Part shown: in pieces, positions 23,258-35,937 of the stretch
Position numbering within the stretch: the stretch's first letter is position 1
Layout of the letters: each line of letters starts with the position of its first letter
NCBI RefSeq assembly: GCF_963924675.1
Contig: NC_089224.1
Coordinates: 43,195,158 to 43,259,157 of the forward strand
Reading direction: 5' to 3'
Length of the DNA stretch: 64,000 nt
From: Phocoena phocoena
Lineage: Eukaryota; Chordata; Mammalia; Artiodactyla; Phocoenidae
Program-made: the position numbers and the translations under genes
Notes under the pieces: generated by a model
Databases searched by the model: none
Told to the model about the DNA's origin: nothing
What the model saw: the letters and a program-made list of their open reading frames with translations, nothing else

Positions 23258-24430
23258 AAAAATGTCCTGGTTGCCTTCAACCAGGGGAATATGCTAAAAG
23301 TCCTTAGTGTCTTGCCCATCTAGGTCTTGAAGAAATGGCTAGTTTTAAGAACAACATAAACTTTTATTCTTTATTATTATACTTATAATTAATAATATAC
23401 TACAAAAGCCATTCAAGCTCTGTTTCCACTCAAAACTGTCTTTATGAACTAACACTTGTACATTATGCAAATTATTAGTAAAACAATGTAAGAGGAAATG
23501 TCTTTTAAAAAAGTTTTCTATGTTCTTTAAAGAGCTGTTTACATGGAAACAATTATTTTGTTAAGTATATATAATTCTTATTCTTACTCATTAAAGTCTA
23601 TTTTTAAGGAGTTCTAAGCATGTTTTAAGTCGGTGTTACTGTTAGTCAATAATTAGTCAATTAACTTAGATTCTCACTAATTCCAACTGGTCTTCTCCCC
23701 AACCTCCCCCCTTTATTTAATTATAAGAAATAAGTGAACATAAGTCTGGTACTACCTTCAAATCATAGAATTGTAAAGAGTTGTAAAAAGTAATTGGTTA
23801 TAAAGGGGGAAGGTTTTTGTGCCCTTGAAGGTTTATAAGAACTGAAGGAACCACGTAAAGTCAACACCACACCCTTTATTCTCCTATGTTGAAAGTCTCT
23901 GACAAGATCTTTCCTTCCTGTCACTAAAAGTGGTTTCTTATCAGAAGCAATTAAAAGCTGCCTGTTCTTTTGCTTTCCCTATGGATCAGAAGCTCTTTGA
24001 AGAGTGGCATAAAAATCGTCTTCAGTGCTCTCCCACGGCCTAGAACAGCCTGCACAACCTATATACACAAATTTTAAGTGATAAATAGCAGACATAAAAA
24101 GGGAGAGATGCTTCATTAGACATAAAGGTCCCGTTTTCTCTCTGCTTCTTGCTTTCTCTTAACTGCTATAAGGCATCAGTGAAGAAAATACATAAGTCGA
24201 TTACAGTGTCAGAGAAGTGGAGCCATAAACTCTAATAAAAATAAATAAATATCATCCACGCGGTTCTGGAGAAATAGCTCAGGATGTTCGGAACAGGTGC
24301 TTTGTAGACACATCGAGTGGATAGCATCACAGTAAGTTGGAAATGGAAAGCTGAGTGTAAAATAAGTCTATTTGTCCACGTAGAGAAATAGACTGTAAGG
24401 CTTTCCTATACTTGAAAAATCAGTGCCTGT
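23258..24430. other. AT-rich flank of the first CpG island
   Basis: No gene or recent repeat. CG dinucleotides become more frequent from about 24180 on. A weak donor-like cacagtaagttgg lies near 24330. Confidence 0.4.
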
Positions 24431-25120
24431 GACTGGGAAAAAAAGTATCCGCGGATGTTTTCAACGGGGCAATAGGACGGCAGCGAAGCAACGATTCAAG
24501 ACTCTCCACAAAGGCGGCGAAAGGAGAGGCGTTTTCACGTGCTTTCTGCCTTCTGGGGGCTGCAGGGGCGAGACTGAGGAAGGAGTGAGACTGGGAGGGA
24601 TGGCAAGGCTGTCAGGACAGGAGAGGAAGAGGCGGGGTCGCGTCCCGCAAGCTGAGACTTAGTGGCGCATCCGCGGCGCCGGCGCTGCCGGACCCGGGAG
24701 CCGCGCAGAACTAGCGAACGGGACGGGGCGTCGGGCCGAGCGGTACCCAACGGCCGGGGATAGAACCCCTGGCCCGCCTCGCCCGTCTGGGACGCGGCAC
24801 TCACTCCAGCACCCCGGCAGCCCCTGCCCGGCCAGTCCGGCTTTGCGTCGGGGTGCAGGCTTTCTCTCCCACCGGCTGCACGCGGTCCGGGTGCCGGGAC
24901 CCCTCATGCAATCTCCTCCCGGTCGGGGTCCTCTCGGGTGGGTTTTATCCCCTCTCCTCCCCTGAGCCCGGGCCCCAGGTTGGTTCTGGGGAGAACGCGG
25001 TGCGCGGAGAAGCCCGTCCCGTGCCTCTCGGAGCCGCGCGGAGGTGCTGGCGCGAGTTGGCTGACAGCTGTAAACTATCGGCCAGTGAATGTCCCGGACG
25101 CCTGCCTCGGACCCCGCCCC
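24430..25120. promoter_or_regulatory. CpG island, candidate promoter
   Basis: CG dinucleotides are dense, notably across 24650-24870 and 24990-25110, with GC boxes such as gggacggggcg and ccccgcccc. Such islands mark mammalian promoters. A minus-strand donor (GCTGGA followed by gtgagtgcc) lies near 24795-24805. The transcription direction is not settled by the sequence. The open frames on both strands here (up to about 105 codons) are the usual product of stop-poor GC-rich DNA. Confidence 0.6.
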
Positions 25121-25289
25121 ACCCCACTCTTATCCCCACTCCCCCTTCCGCCTGTATTTTTCGATTTTAGGATCTTCTCTTTCCTTAAGGATAAATTCGC
25201 TATCTGTTCAGATGAAAATGACACGATGGTTTTCATACTTTTTTGAACGCTGACAGCAGAAAATCCCATAGGGAGGTGGGGAAAGAGGG

Positions 25290-25291
<2 letters not shown>

Positions 25292-25382
<91 letters not shown>
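25292..25382. repeat. (GT)n followed by (GA)n microsatellite
   Basis: About 16 GT units (25292-25324) pass into a nearly pure GA tract up to 25382. The purine/pyrimidine-asymmetric GA tract lies directly after the CpG island. Confidence 0.95.
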
Positions 25383-25383
<1 letters not shown>

Positions 25384-25529
25384 CCGTCCGACCTAGGGGG
25401 TGGCAGGGGGCTTCCCTCTCCTGGAGGACAGACGGAATGATACATACTGTCATTAACAGTTTTGACCCACCCAGACCCCACCCTTCGGTTGCATCCATCA
25501 CACAGTCATTACAAAGGGGCAGCGCTGTC

Positions 25530-25690
25530 ACACTGCCTGCCCTGCTCTGGGGCTCTCGGGCTGGCTTAATGAGGTGCACCCAGCCGGGGCTATTGTGCAG
25601 CGCGAATGAGGCAAGAACGAGACGGCAACGATCCTAGCAGCTGATCGCAGCCGCCCCGCAGCAGCAGCCAAGCCCAGACCTCAAGTGGAT
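25530..25690. promoter_or_regulatory. Small CpG-enriched block, candidate conserved element
   Basis: Beyond the microsatellite, 25540-25680 again holds several CG dinucleotides and cagccgccccgcagcagc. The mixture of unique and moderately CpG-rich sequence is typical of promoter shores or conserved 5' exons. No splice site decides between these. Confidence 0.35.
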
Positions 25691-27095
25691 GGATGCCTCT
25701 GGAAGTGTTTTCCTGAACGAACCCAGCAGGCAGTGGAAGACTGTGGCAGGGCTAGCGAACTTAGATGGGGCATTCCTCTCCTAAGGTTGAGCTGGCTGGA
25801 GGCAAGTGTAGTCGCTCGGGTGATCGCGGGGGTGCTGGGGGCGGGGGAGGGGTGATAGTCGTGCTGGTTTTAAGCCCTTCCTCAGTCTAAGGGCGGCTTG
25901 GATCGATTTCCCTTCCAACCACTCAACTCTCCCCTTTACCTTTTGTCTCGTTAGCTTGGCTTTTTCCGCCCCCATCCCCTCCCCTCCCCGGTGTAGTCTG
26001 AACCTTGCGTCTAGCTCTGGGGGTTGTGCATTTTAATGTAATTCTGATTGGTGAATGTTCTCTCCTTTTTGTTGTGATTACTAGAGATACTTTAGTCCTG
26101 CCTTCCCAGTTCTGCGCCCTGCACAAGCAGTTTTGAAAAATTAAGTGCAAAAAGCATGACAAAGCAATATGAGGTTGCCGTGGTAAGTGAACTTTTAAAC
26201 AAAAAATTACCATTTCTTCTTGGGTGCTCGGTCTGTGGGTGGTTTGAAGGGGACTCATCACACACAAAGGGCTGGCGACTGGGAGCTGTGAGCAGAGGGT
26301 GGTGAAACAGAAAATAGTAGTTTTAATTTTTTCTCTTTACTATAGGCAGTAGAGGTGTTCCGTGTTTATCTGTTTGATACTCTTGGGAAGGCAATGGGCT
26401 TGATGTATTTCAAGTGGGTGAGAGTTGGCAGTCAGCAGGGTCGAGGTGCAGAGGATGGAGGAGAAGGGAACTAGGTTATTGTCTGGTTTCAAAAGAGCCG
26501 TGACGTTCTCACTTCCTGAACTCAGCACAGTAGCCGGGTCATTCCTGACCAAAATCCTAAGGAGAAAAGGAACGATGGGGTCACGCTAACTTACTACAAC
26601 TATCTCTGTGTCCTCACCTGCACCGTTAGACCTCCCCCTTTCTTCCTTGCACTTCCTCAGGTAGCAACCTTAGAAGCCATCATTCTTAGACAAATTTTAA
26701 ATGCTAAATGATGATCACATAATGCATTTGGAAAGTTGTGATCTTAAAACGTATGAGGCTGGAGAAAGGGATTGCTTGCTACCCTCCTTCCCACTTCTCC
26801 CTGCTCTCCTCCCCACCCCATCCTCTTTTAAAACTAAAATGAACAGGTTCATATACGGGTCCTTCCTCAATCTCCTCTCCTAATCCCTTTTATTTGTTTT
26901 AAATGGGAGGTGTATTCCGGGGAAAGATTTCTGAGCCTTGCCCCTTTATCTCATTCACTTTCTGAGAATAACTATCCAACTTAATATTTGTGGTAAAATT
27001 TAATAATTTCAAGTTTGGTAAAAGGCTCAACCTTTCCTCTGGAAAATTCTAAATTGTTTGGCCAGCTCTCAGGAGTCTTAACTTTTTCTGTTTGT
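25691..27095. other. Non-coding, promoter shore
   Basis: No gene is proven. A plus-strand donor-like site (gttgccgtg followed by gtaagtgaac) lies at about 26180, and an acceptor-like tract ending ctctttactatag at 26345. Both could be chance. Confidence 0.35.
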
Positions 27096-27262
27096 GAATG
27101 TAGTTGCCTTTTGACTTGTCAAGGGCTGTTGCCATGGAGATGACTGGGATGCCCTATATTGCAATGGACCTGCACATTCTCTGATGAGGCAAGGCCATCC
27201 AAGTTTTCTCATTTGAAGGATGAAATGGAGGCAAAAATGCCCCCTTGAAAGGAATTGTTCTC
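27096..27262. promoter_or_regulatory. Candidate enhancer with an RFX-like X-box
   Basis: The stretch is more balanced in composition than its AT-rich surroundings and contains gttgccatggagat (27128-27141), close to the RFX X-box palindrome GTTGCCATGGCAAC. Function is inferred from the motif and composition only. Confidence 0.35.
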
Positions 27263-28744
27263 ATGTTTTGTTGAAACCATACTTAACTTTATATGTGTGT
27301 AGATGTATAATTGTATGTGCTTACATTTCTCAAGATCTATTCTGAAATAAAGATTTTTTAAGTTATAAATATCTTCTGATCATAAGAAACACAGATAAGT
27401 TTTAAACTGATTATATTGCAATAACAATTAATGTATTTTATTGGGCATATACTTTAATAACTTATTTTAACAACTGACTTATTTTTTGTCTATTCTACAT
27501 GAAGCTACTGTAATTTACCAGTAACTATCACAGGAAAGTGTTACCTTATAGCTAGCTTTCAAAATCATCACTATTTCAATCACCATCCTTAAAACAGTTT
27601 TCAGTTTGAGAGCTTAAACACCAAATGACTAACTAAACTACTGATCTGTTGGTACAGGAAGAATCAATTCAGTAAAGTTTTGGCTCTCAAAAGAGTTTAG
27701 ATTAGAATATAGTATTTTATATATTTTTAGGATATATATTTAAATCCCATTGAAATTAAGAAGTTTGTTTTTCTTATGTACTGATATTCTTAGAGTACAG
27801 ATAGTCAACTAACAATGTTTTTAACTATATAATTTATTTTGGACCATACTACTCAACTCTCATACCTATTTAATTTAAATGTATGGCCTGTACATACGTA
27901 AAATTAGATTGCTTTGATACTTGAATTGAGAAAAACATCTTTAATCAGATTTATTTTTATCATACTCATAATCTCAAACAAACCCTCAACTTTACTGTAG
28001 TTTTTCACTTGCACATTAAAAATACTATTTCAGTTGAAGATAATCATAACAATTATTATTTAGAATAAGTTGGATAATTGAGAGTTGTCTTCTAGATGAT
28101 AATTAATATTAGTGCATATGTTTAGTTTCCTATATAAGTACTTAGACTAGAGCTGTATTTTCCTGGCACTTCCATTTAGTAATACCCTAATTCTGTGGCA
28201 ATTGTAGGTTTGCTAAATATTCTCAATATGGAAATTTCTTTATATCAGAATATGATACTATAATCATTTCTTTCTTCAGTGTTCTAATTATATATTATTG
28301 GCACATTGGAAATACAGTGGCCATGTTTTGATATTTTCCCTAAACCTCTGTCCATTAGAATAAATTTTACAAATAACAGAAAGTTTATAATGTTCATAAG
28401 AACAAAATTCTAAGTGTTTTCAACTAAGCAGTATTTCTATACTCTCATAGAAATATTCATTGTTTCCTATAAAGGAGAAAAACATGGGTGAGATATGGGG
28501 GCAGGGGGAGGGTAGCCAGGGTCATCTAATGTTACGTTGTAGGTTTTGCCTCTTATACCATTCTTGGACATAAAATGTGCTTGCAAGCAAAAAAAGTAAA
28601 AAAGAAACGGCTGAAGTGATACTATGATTTTAAAAATTCAAAATAACTTTCATTTATTATGTCTAATTAGTATTAAACTTTAATGTGTATCTTATATCAA
28701 ATATACAATGTAAAACAGCTAAGAAGCTAACTTTAATAATTAAC
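27263..28744. other. AT-rich, repeat-poor non-coding DNA
   Basis: No open frame of note, CpG cluster, SINE or L1 end was seen. Confidence 0.4.
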
Positions 28745-28925
28745 ATTTGTTGTTTCTCTACCATGATCCAATCATATATGTAAGTGCTTTACATATATTA
28801 TCTCAGTTAATCTTTAGAACTCTCTAGGTGGTAGGTTTTAGGATGCCTAGAAACTGAGTAGTTAAAATCAGACAGCTCATAAACCATAAAGTGAGGATTT
28901 GAATCTATCTGACTCTAAACTTGGG
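28745..28925 (-). repeat. MIR SINE
   Basis: Reverse-complement MIR landmarks are worn but in order: aagtgctttacatatattat, ctcagttaatctttagaact, and a cagacagctcataaa-type block followed by ggatttgaatctatctgac. Confidence 0.6.
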
Positions 28926-29240
28926 TCTAAAATCAAGCAAAATGAGAATCAAATAATAGAAAATATGAGCTGATTTACTCAATTTAAAGAGACCTTCCAC
29001 ATAAAACCCATATAATCTCCCCAAATTCCAAACATAGGAATGATTACCTGTTAATCTGGGCACTTTCCTCAATAAAACATTTTGAAGAAAAAAAATCCTA
29101 CTGAAACATTCCTAATTATATCCCCAGATTGGGATTGGATACTTTATGCTGGTTTGGCTGGTTGTTTCTTTTTGGGGGCACTAATGGAGGATTTATTGCC
29201 TCCTCTGTCCCACCCCAAAAATAAACAAAAGGAGAGGAAG

Positions 29241-29356
29241 ATTAAATCAATTTAATGACAGAAGTATTTTCAAATATGTACCAATATATTTGAAACATAT
29301 TAAACAATTTAATGACAGAAGTATTTTCAAATATGTACCAATATATTTGAAACATA
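29241..29356. repeat. Tandem duplication, 57-bp period, two copies
   Basis: The unit starting caatttaatgacagaagt at 29248 recurs at 29305 with almost no differences through ccaatatatttgaaacata. The near identity indicates a recent duplication in otherwise unique sequence. Confidence 0.9.
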
Positions 29357-31508
29357 CACAATATACACAGATATGTACCAACAACTTAATAAAAGGAAAG
29401 CCTAACTGAAAACCCAGTTTTCCTTAAATATAAGGGACATAAATAAAATAAGCAGTGATTTTTTTTCATTTTACCAACTTAATTTCAGATTTAATTTTCC
29501 ATTTTAAAGACTTTAAAAATTCAGTTACAATAACATTTGATAGAGCAATGAAATATTGTATGCTTTTATAGGTAGTAAATCATTTCATGATTTTTTTGCC
29601 ATATATTTATTTTCTAAGTCAGAGTTTAATCAGTTAAGTTTTACACTAATTATTCAGTGAATAGGGGCCTCCATTTTAAAAACTATCTTCATTTAATTTA
29701 GTGAACTAAAGAGACTTAAAGATAGAAAGTGATATAGAAAATATGGGGTCTCATTTTATGATTCCTTTTTAAATATGAAAGATGATAGACTCTGAAATAC
29801 TGGGGGGAAATCCTTTCCTTTTAAAAAGCTCTAATTTTGCTCTTTTTTATTTATAAAATCTTTGAACCTAACAGATTGGGACATAGATATTAAATTTAAA
29901 AATATTTAAGGCCATCATGTACATTCAACAGAAAACTGTTCAATTTTTCACTTTCACCTGAGAGGAAATGAAAGCACTCTATCTGCAATTTTTGCAGTAG
30001 ATGGGCTCCTGAGTTGTTTTGTGTGGACCTTTTTTTTAAAAAAATTGAGTTACTTTTTTAAAATGCAGAGAACCCACATATTTAAAAAGGCATACATACA
30101 TATTTTAAAAGGCACACATATTTAAAAAGGCATACATAATTAAAAATTTTGAATTAATGCTCCTGATAAGTGAAGGACTTTTTAAAAACTGATTTATCTA
30201 TTTTGTAAGTTTGATTTTTAAAAAGTGAAATTGTCCAGCTCTATCATGTTTAAACCCTATTACTATGAGAATTCCAATAGCTTTTTTAAGAGTCTGATAA
30301 TTTTGGACTTTTAAGAACCATGTTATAAAGGGCTGAATTGTGAGGCTTAAACATTTCAAACTCCCAAATAGTCTAGCAGTCAGTCACATATAACTCAATT
30401 CTACTTCACTTTGACCTTGGAGACCATAACTTGAACTTTTACCTCTCCAACCTAATTCTAGTTATTGTCTCATTTTAATTAAAATTCAGGCTGGGTTTTC
30501 ATCATAGTTAATAAAATATTTGTATAATCTATTTTATTCTTGATTTGGAAATTTACATTACATTATTATGTACTAAAATCATAGAGTTGTATGTACAATT
30601 TTCTTTCCCTTCAAATTCATCAAAGTACACAAGTCTGTATATATGAATAATAAATGTACAAAAAGTTATAGTTATATTAGTATGAAGCAAAAAAAGTTAT
30701 TAAAGCAGTTTTTCAGTTTCAGTTTGTGGGATAATGCCACAAAACTGAATTTTACCTAATGATAATATTAACATTCATTATTAACTAAAAATATAAGAGT
30801 ATTTTAGGATAGGTCTGTGGGGTCTCTTCTTGTACTTCACCACCCATCGCTGTCCCATAACCTCATACAAAATAATAATTTCACTTGAAAAATTATGAGG
30901 AAAATGTGGAGTATGTTTAAATTAGGAAAAGAATGAAAGGACCTTAAGATAGTTCCTGCATAGGTCCTGGAATCCTTCATGTTATGCATTTCAATTATTC
31001 CTTTAAATTCTTTCAAACATGAAATCTTTACATTTGTGTTCAATGTAAAGTTACATGTTATGGACTTTCAAAGCCTCTCAGAGCATGAAAAGTTTATAGG
31101 AAAGGGCAGAATACTACTAGCTAGGTACCACCAAACCTGACAGACGTTGACAAAGGCTGAGAAAGCAGTGTTAATGGTTCTAAATTTAAAAAAGAAAGAA
31201 AGACATGTAAAGCTAGTAAAACCTGAAGACGTCATTACCATTCAGAAATGAGAATTCCGTTTTTTTAGTGTTTCCAGTAAAAATAACCGTTGGACACATT
31301 ATAAATATTTAATAAAATCTAAAAAATTACCCTTATCCTTTGTTAAAGATAAGGGGAATAAAGATTGCTACGGAAATCTAGACTTTGGAATTTCTAATTT
31401 CTCAGTGCTTAATATATCACCATTAAATTTGATGTTATGGCAGAGAAGGTATTTAATATATGGTTGAGCCTTATCAGTCACCATAATATTTTGATGTGTC
31501 TTGGAATA
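29357..31508. other. AT-rich, repeat-poor non-coding DNA
   Basis: No gene seen. A small degenerate tandem repeat with the unit atatttaaaaaggcataca occupies about 30075-30140. The remainder is unique, AT-rich sequence. Confidence 0.45.
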
Positions 31509-31546
31509 CAAAAATGATAAACTTCAAAAAAAAATGATAAACTTCA
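31509..31546. repeat. Short poly(A) tract flanked by a direct repeat
   Basis: aaaatgataaacttc is present at 31511-31525 and 31531-31545, separated by the A-run 31526-31534. The period is 20. It may be a tail-only insertion or a plain tandem duplication. Confidence 0.6.
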
Positions 31547-31815
31547 CTCAACAAACATTATTGCATGCTTATTAGGTTTAAGGTACAGTGCTAGAGCCCA
31601 GGAATACCCTGCTGAAAAAGATGGCTTTGCTGTCAAGCAATGCAGTCTGTATAGGAGACGGGCATGTCAACAAATGGTTATAATGCAGTGACATAATTGC
31701 TATCAGAGGTGTGTACAAAGTGTTTTAGAAAGATAGAAGAAGCCATCACCAGTATGCCTGCAGTTGGCTTTTGTGTGGGTATTCAGGAAGCGCTTCCCAG
31801 GGGAGGTGAAGTTTT
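31547..31815. repeat. L2 LINE fragment
   Basis: The order of blocks fits L2-type sequence: aacaaacattattgcatgc, then acagtgctagagcccagga, then a caacaaatggttataatg area, and finally gcttcccaggggaggtgaa. Heavily diverged. Confidence 0.5.
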
Positions 31816-32700
31816 GCATCCCGACTTGTTTTTCCATTAAAAAGAAAAGTGTAATAATGGAACTTCAAATAATATAAAGAAAAATGAAAGTATTCATTTT
31901 CCTAGTCTTTACATTTTGATATGTACTTATTATGAGGGAGAACAAGTTGTCTGTGTAGGATGCTGAATTTTTCAAGATTCATTAGTGTAATTTCTTAGAC
32001 ACACTGCCTTTGACAAATGTGCACAGCCGGGAAAGCCTTTAATATATTGATTATGTTAGTGTTTTGTTGCTAGTAGCATAATGGAGAAAGCAAAGGCTCC
32101 ATTTTTATTCTTCTGTGCTCTACCAAAAAAAAAAAAAAAAGTATCTTGTAAACCGTGAAAGGCACACAAAAGCAAAAGTAATTAAATAACATAAATGGTG
32201 AGGGAGATTGCCTGTGATCTGGGCTAGAATTAGAAAGAGAGGTGTAAGAAGGAGGTTATTTGAGAGGAAATGATATGAAAATGTTTTAAAATAGGAAAAA
32301 GAGTTCTGCTTCATAACAATAGGGCATCAACTTAAGCGATTTCACTTTCCTTTGTATTGCTTTCACATTTACAGTGGAGGAGGAAAGTACTATTAATCTC
32401 TAATTTTCCTTATTTATGATTAAGTTTCATCATTAATCAGACTAAAGCCACCCTGTTTCCTTTTTTAAACTCCCAAGTGCATGAAAAATCTTCTCTTGAG
32501 AGTGATTAGTCCTTCCTGTGAATATCGTTTTGCATTTTGCTCTCTGATATCTTGACAATACAGTTTAGCCCATTCCTGCTGGGATTCTCTGCTGGCAACA
32601 ATTTTTTATTTCCTTGTGTTCATTTTTAGGAAAATCCTCTCAACATTGTTATATGTATTATTTTATAGGAAGGAAGCATGTAAAATACTCTTGAACTCAT
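31816..32700. other. AT-rich, repeat-poor non-coding DNA
   Basis: Apart from an A-run at 32125-32140 I see no repeat, gene or promoter-like composition. Confidence 0.4.
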
Positions 32701-33060
32701 TTTACTTGTGAGTTTGAATAGCATTCAGATTAGAATGATTTTCCCAGAATTTTATAGGCTTGCCCAATCCAGCTGTATATTTTATATGCTAATGTAAATT
32801 CTATTTTTGTTCCCCTTGGGGGTTTAAGTGATTATAATTGTTGCTCTTCAAAAGCCAAACAGATGATGATTGCTGCTTCAGGAGTATACCAAAAGAAACT
32901 GGCTTTCATTAAACCTGCTCAAACACTTCATAATTATCTCCATTTTATCTAGCTAAGAAGCAGGAAAAAATGGCAAGTACAGTTCATTGAAGCCAGTTCA
33001 GTTATTTAAACATCGCTTTATTGAACTAGCAGGAGGTGTTAAAGCAGGGGGAATGTTTTC
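32700..33060. promoter_or_regulatory. Candidate conserved non-coding element
   Basis: The segment is unique and carries many homeodomain-type cores, for example gattataattg (32831 area) and cataattatc (32928 area), plus ctttattgaact near 33017. It sits in the middle of a repeat-poor region. The call is based on composition and motif density; no alignment was possible. Confidence 0.35.
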
Positions 33061-34077
33061 GTTCTAACACTGATATGTAGCCAGTGGCCCAGCTCAAGGG
33101 TTAGTTGAGCATCAAATGCCAGAGGCCACAGGGAATGAGAGGGGAGATATTTTAAGCCATTCTGAGAGGTGTCCTCTAGTGGATACAGTAAATAGTACTG
33201 CAGTGGCAGCTATTCTGAAATAGTCTTTTTGCTTGTTCTTCTTTCTGTAAGTTCAAAACGGAGTTAGTTATTTAGTATCCATTAAGAAACACTCAGAAAT
33301 GCACGCTAAATGAAAGGGAAATTTCCTATAAAATGTAAAAAAAAAAAGGGGGGGAGTGGATATTTATAAAGTCTAAAAGGATGCTAAATCCTGAGACTGA
33401 CCGACATCAAACGTCCTTCATGGAGTCTTTATGGTCACATGAGCCTTGTGATCTAACCATGGGTCGGAAAGAAGACTTTTATGGAGGTTGGTTTTCCTCA
33501 ACTGAGAGAATATTTCCCACAGGTGACACAAGGGCTCTAAGTTATCTGTGCCCCAGTCCTAGTGAGAGGGTGGAGGGGTAGCCTTGGAAATAGGTTGCAT
33601 TGGAAAATATTTCTGACCACATACATCGCTGGCTGTCCTCCTAATGGCACAGTGAGGGTCCATGAACTCTCATCCAGAGGAATAGAAAAGTGCCAGAGTC
33701 AACAGCTGTTCAAGCTTCCAGCTGTGAGAAAGCAATTCTCTGCCGGTTAAATGAAAAATTCTGAAAGGGCTCTCTCCTCTAAAATTTCAGAGAGCCACGT
33801 TTTAGAAACCAATTGTCTAAGCCTAGACTTAGATAAAACATTACATTCATAAACCAAAAAAAAAAAAAAGGAAAGTTTCACTTTTTCTACAGATTTTCAC
33901 GTTCCAAGATAGTTCAGCAAGTTTGAAGTTTTAACATAGGTTTATTATCTTACAACTTGATTTTGAAACTTTGGGGGAATCGTATTGAAAAAGGAAAGAA
34001 AAAAGAAAGTTTACTTAAGAAAAAGGAAATATGTTCCTGAAAGGCTTTGGATAATTTGCTAGTAAGTTGTGTACATT
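33061..34077. other. Non-coding, nothing recognised
   Basis: Two overlapping short plus frames (33381-33581 and 33562-33750) have no recognisable relatives. A-runs lie at 33338-33347 and 33858-33869. Confidence 0.4.
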
Positions 34078-34091
34078 AAAAAATAATTCTT

Positions 34092-34302
34092 GGGCTTCCC
34101 TGGTGGCGCGGTGGTTGAGAGTCCGCCTGCCGATGCAGGGGACGTGAGTTCGTGCCCCGGTCCGGGAAGATCCCACGTGCTGCAGAGCGGCTAGGCCCGT
34201 GAGCCATGGCCGCTGAGCCTGCGCGTCCGGAGCCTGTGCTCTGCAACGGGAGAGGCCACAAGAGTGAGAGGCCCGCGCACCGCAAAAAAAAAAACAAAAA
34301 CA
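34092..34302 (+). repeat. CHR-type SINE (near consensus)
   Basis: The head gggcttccctggtggcgcgg is followed by a B-box-like region, then gcctgcgcgtccggagcct and an A-rich tail. A 14-bp target-site duplication, aaaaaataattctt, is exact at 34078-34091 and 34303-34316. It is among the least worn SINEs in the window. Confidence 0.92.
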
Positions 34303-34316
34303 AAAAAATAATTCTT

Positions 34317-35735
34317 TTCCTCTTCATTCTTATGCGACAACAATAAACGTTTTCTCCAGTTTTCATATATGTCATCTTATTTTGGCTACACAATAACCTC
34401 ATAAAGTAAGAAAATCAAATACTATACTTTCATTTTACGTATAGAAACGTAGGGATTTGAAAATAGTTTTAAAACTAGAATTTGGGTAAACCAACTTCTT
34501 GATCAACATCTTAATCAACATTAAGATTTGATCTACCAAGAGCTTGGCAATACATGATGTTGAATTATATCTAGACTATTCTGAGTCATTTCTGAACCCT
34601 GAGGTGGGGTGGGAGGTAGAATGTTCCCAGATAATATTTTCCCAACTAGATCTTATGTGAATTTGCATGTTTAGATCCAAGGAGAGAGTATATCAATGGC
34701 CCGCTCTCTAAAAACTCTCTAAATTCAAAATTCTGTTTGGTGGTATGGCAGTATTGGAATATTCTTGGATTCCTGCACAGAGCTGTGCCGGGGTATAAAT
34801 AACTCTGGTTGCCTACCAGCAAGGAAGGCCTTAAGTCTGAGACCATACCAGCTGCACCTAGAGCTACCCTAGGCAAAAGTGGTGACAAAATGGTGAATGA
34901 TTGGTTATCTCACCTCCCCATCACCTTCTCTTGATACCTCTAGGACCTGCTATCCCTTATGCCCCTAGGCTCGTGCTGCCCCCTTTACAGACATTGGTAA
35001 AACCCAAGGTCTACTAGGACAGTCTCTCTTTCCCTTCCAAGGTGACAGACAGGTTGTTAATCTAATAAACTAATCTCCACTAATGGGAAGATACTAAGGA
35101 GAGTCCAGGTTTCAGTTAATATTTAAAGGTTGCTCCCAGGTAAAATGCCCTCATTTTTGTTAAACGATCATGATGAGTAACTCGTGGGGTGGTCATGTCA
35201 GGCCAAAATACATCTTTTTCTGGTAGCTGCTTTTCTTAACTGTGTGGCACTCCTGATCTCTATCACCGAGGAGAGGAGACTGCTTACTTAACTCGAAATA
35301 GGACAGTTAGAAATGAACTCAACAGGAAAATATAACGCTGAAAAAAATTGATTTGGTAGTATTGGCTTATCTGCCTATGTTATTAAACAGAAGCAAAAGC
35401 TATGAGATGTGGTAAACACTGAAATATATCCATGCTAGTGGAATGACTGTAATCTCCCAGGGTTATCTCACGTGTCTATTCCTTTATTATAATAACAGGA
35501 ACTTTTGGAAAATCATGCTTACTCTGTGACCTCACAGACATCTGAATGTAAATAATATATTTAAAGAGTCTCCCAGGTAAATCTCTTTCAGCATTATCCA
35601 GAATACGTATTTGGCAGTAACTCCAGTTCATCTGCTCAGTGGAGAAAGCCAAACCAAAATAGTTCAAGCCAGAGTTTACTTTAACTCCATATTAACTGAG
35701 CAACTGAAAAATCTGTATCAGTTTTTGCTTTAAAT
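34317..35735. other. Non-coding, nothing recognised
   Basis: Mixed composition, no assignable repeats, no CpG cluster. Short minus frames at 34646-34888 and 35476-35667 look random. Confidence 0.4.
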
Positions 35736-35910
35736 CAGTGGCTCATCAGAATCATCCATAGAAGTTTTTATAAACACGTAGGCTTAGACCTTACCTCGGA
35801 ATCACTGAGTAGAATTACTCCTGGGGTCGAGCCCAGGTATCTCTACTTTCAAAGAAAGCCTCCACAGGTGGGTTGAGGTATAGATGCACAGCTATGTGTG
35901 AGAACCACTG
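35736..35910 (+). mobile_element. MER5/MER20-like hAT element
   Basis: It begins cagtggctcatcagaatcat and ends gtgagaaccactg, which are approximate inverted ends. The interior has lost much of the consensus. Confidence 0.6.
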
Positions 35911-35937
35911 GGCTTTCACCTCATCTCACCAGTTCTG

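Noticed and set aside
25208..25579. 123-codon minus frame rich in S, L, T and H
   Set aside because: It is a translation of the (GT)n(GA)n microsatellite and its flanks.
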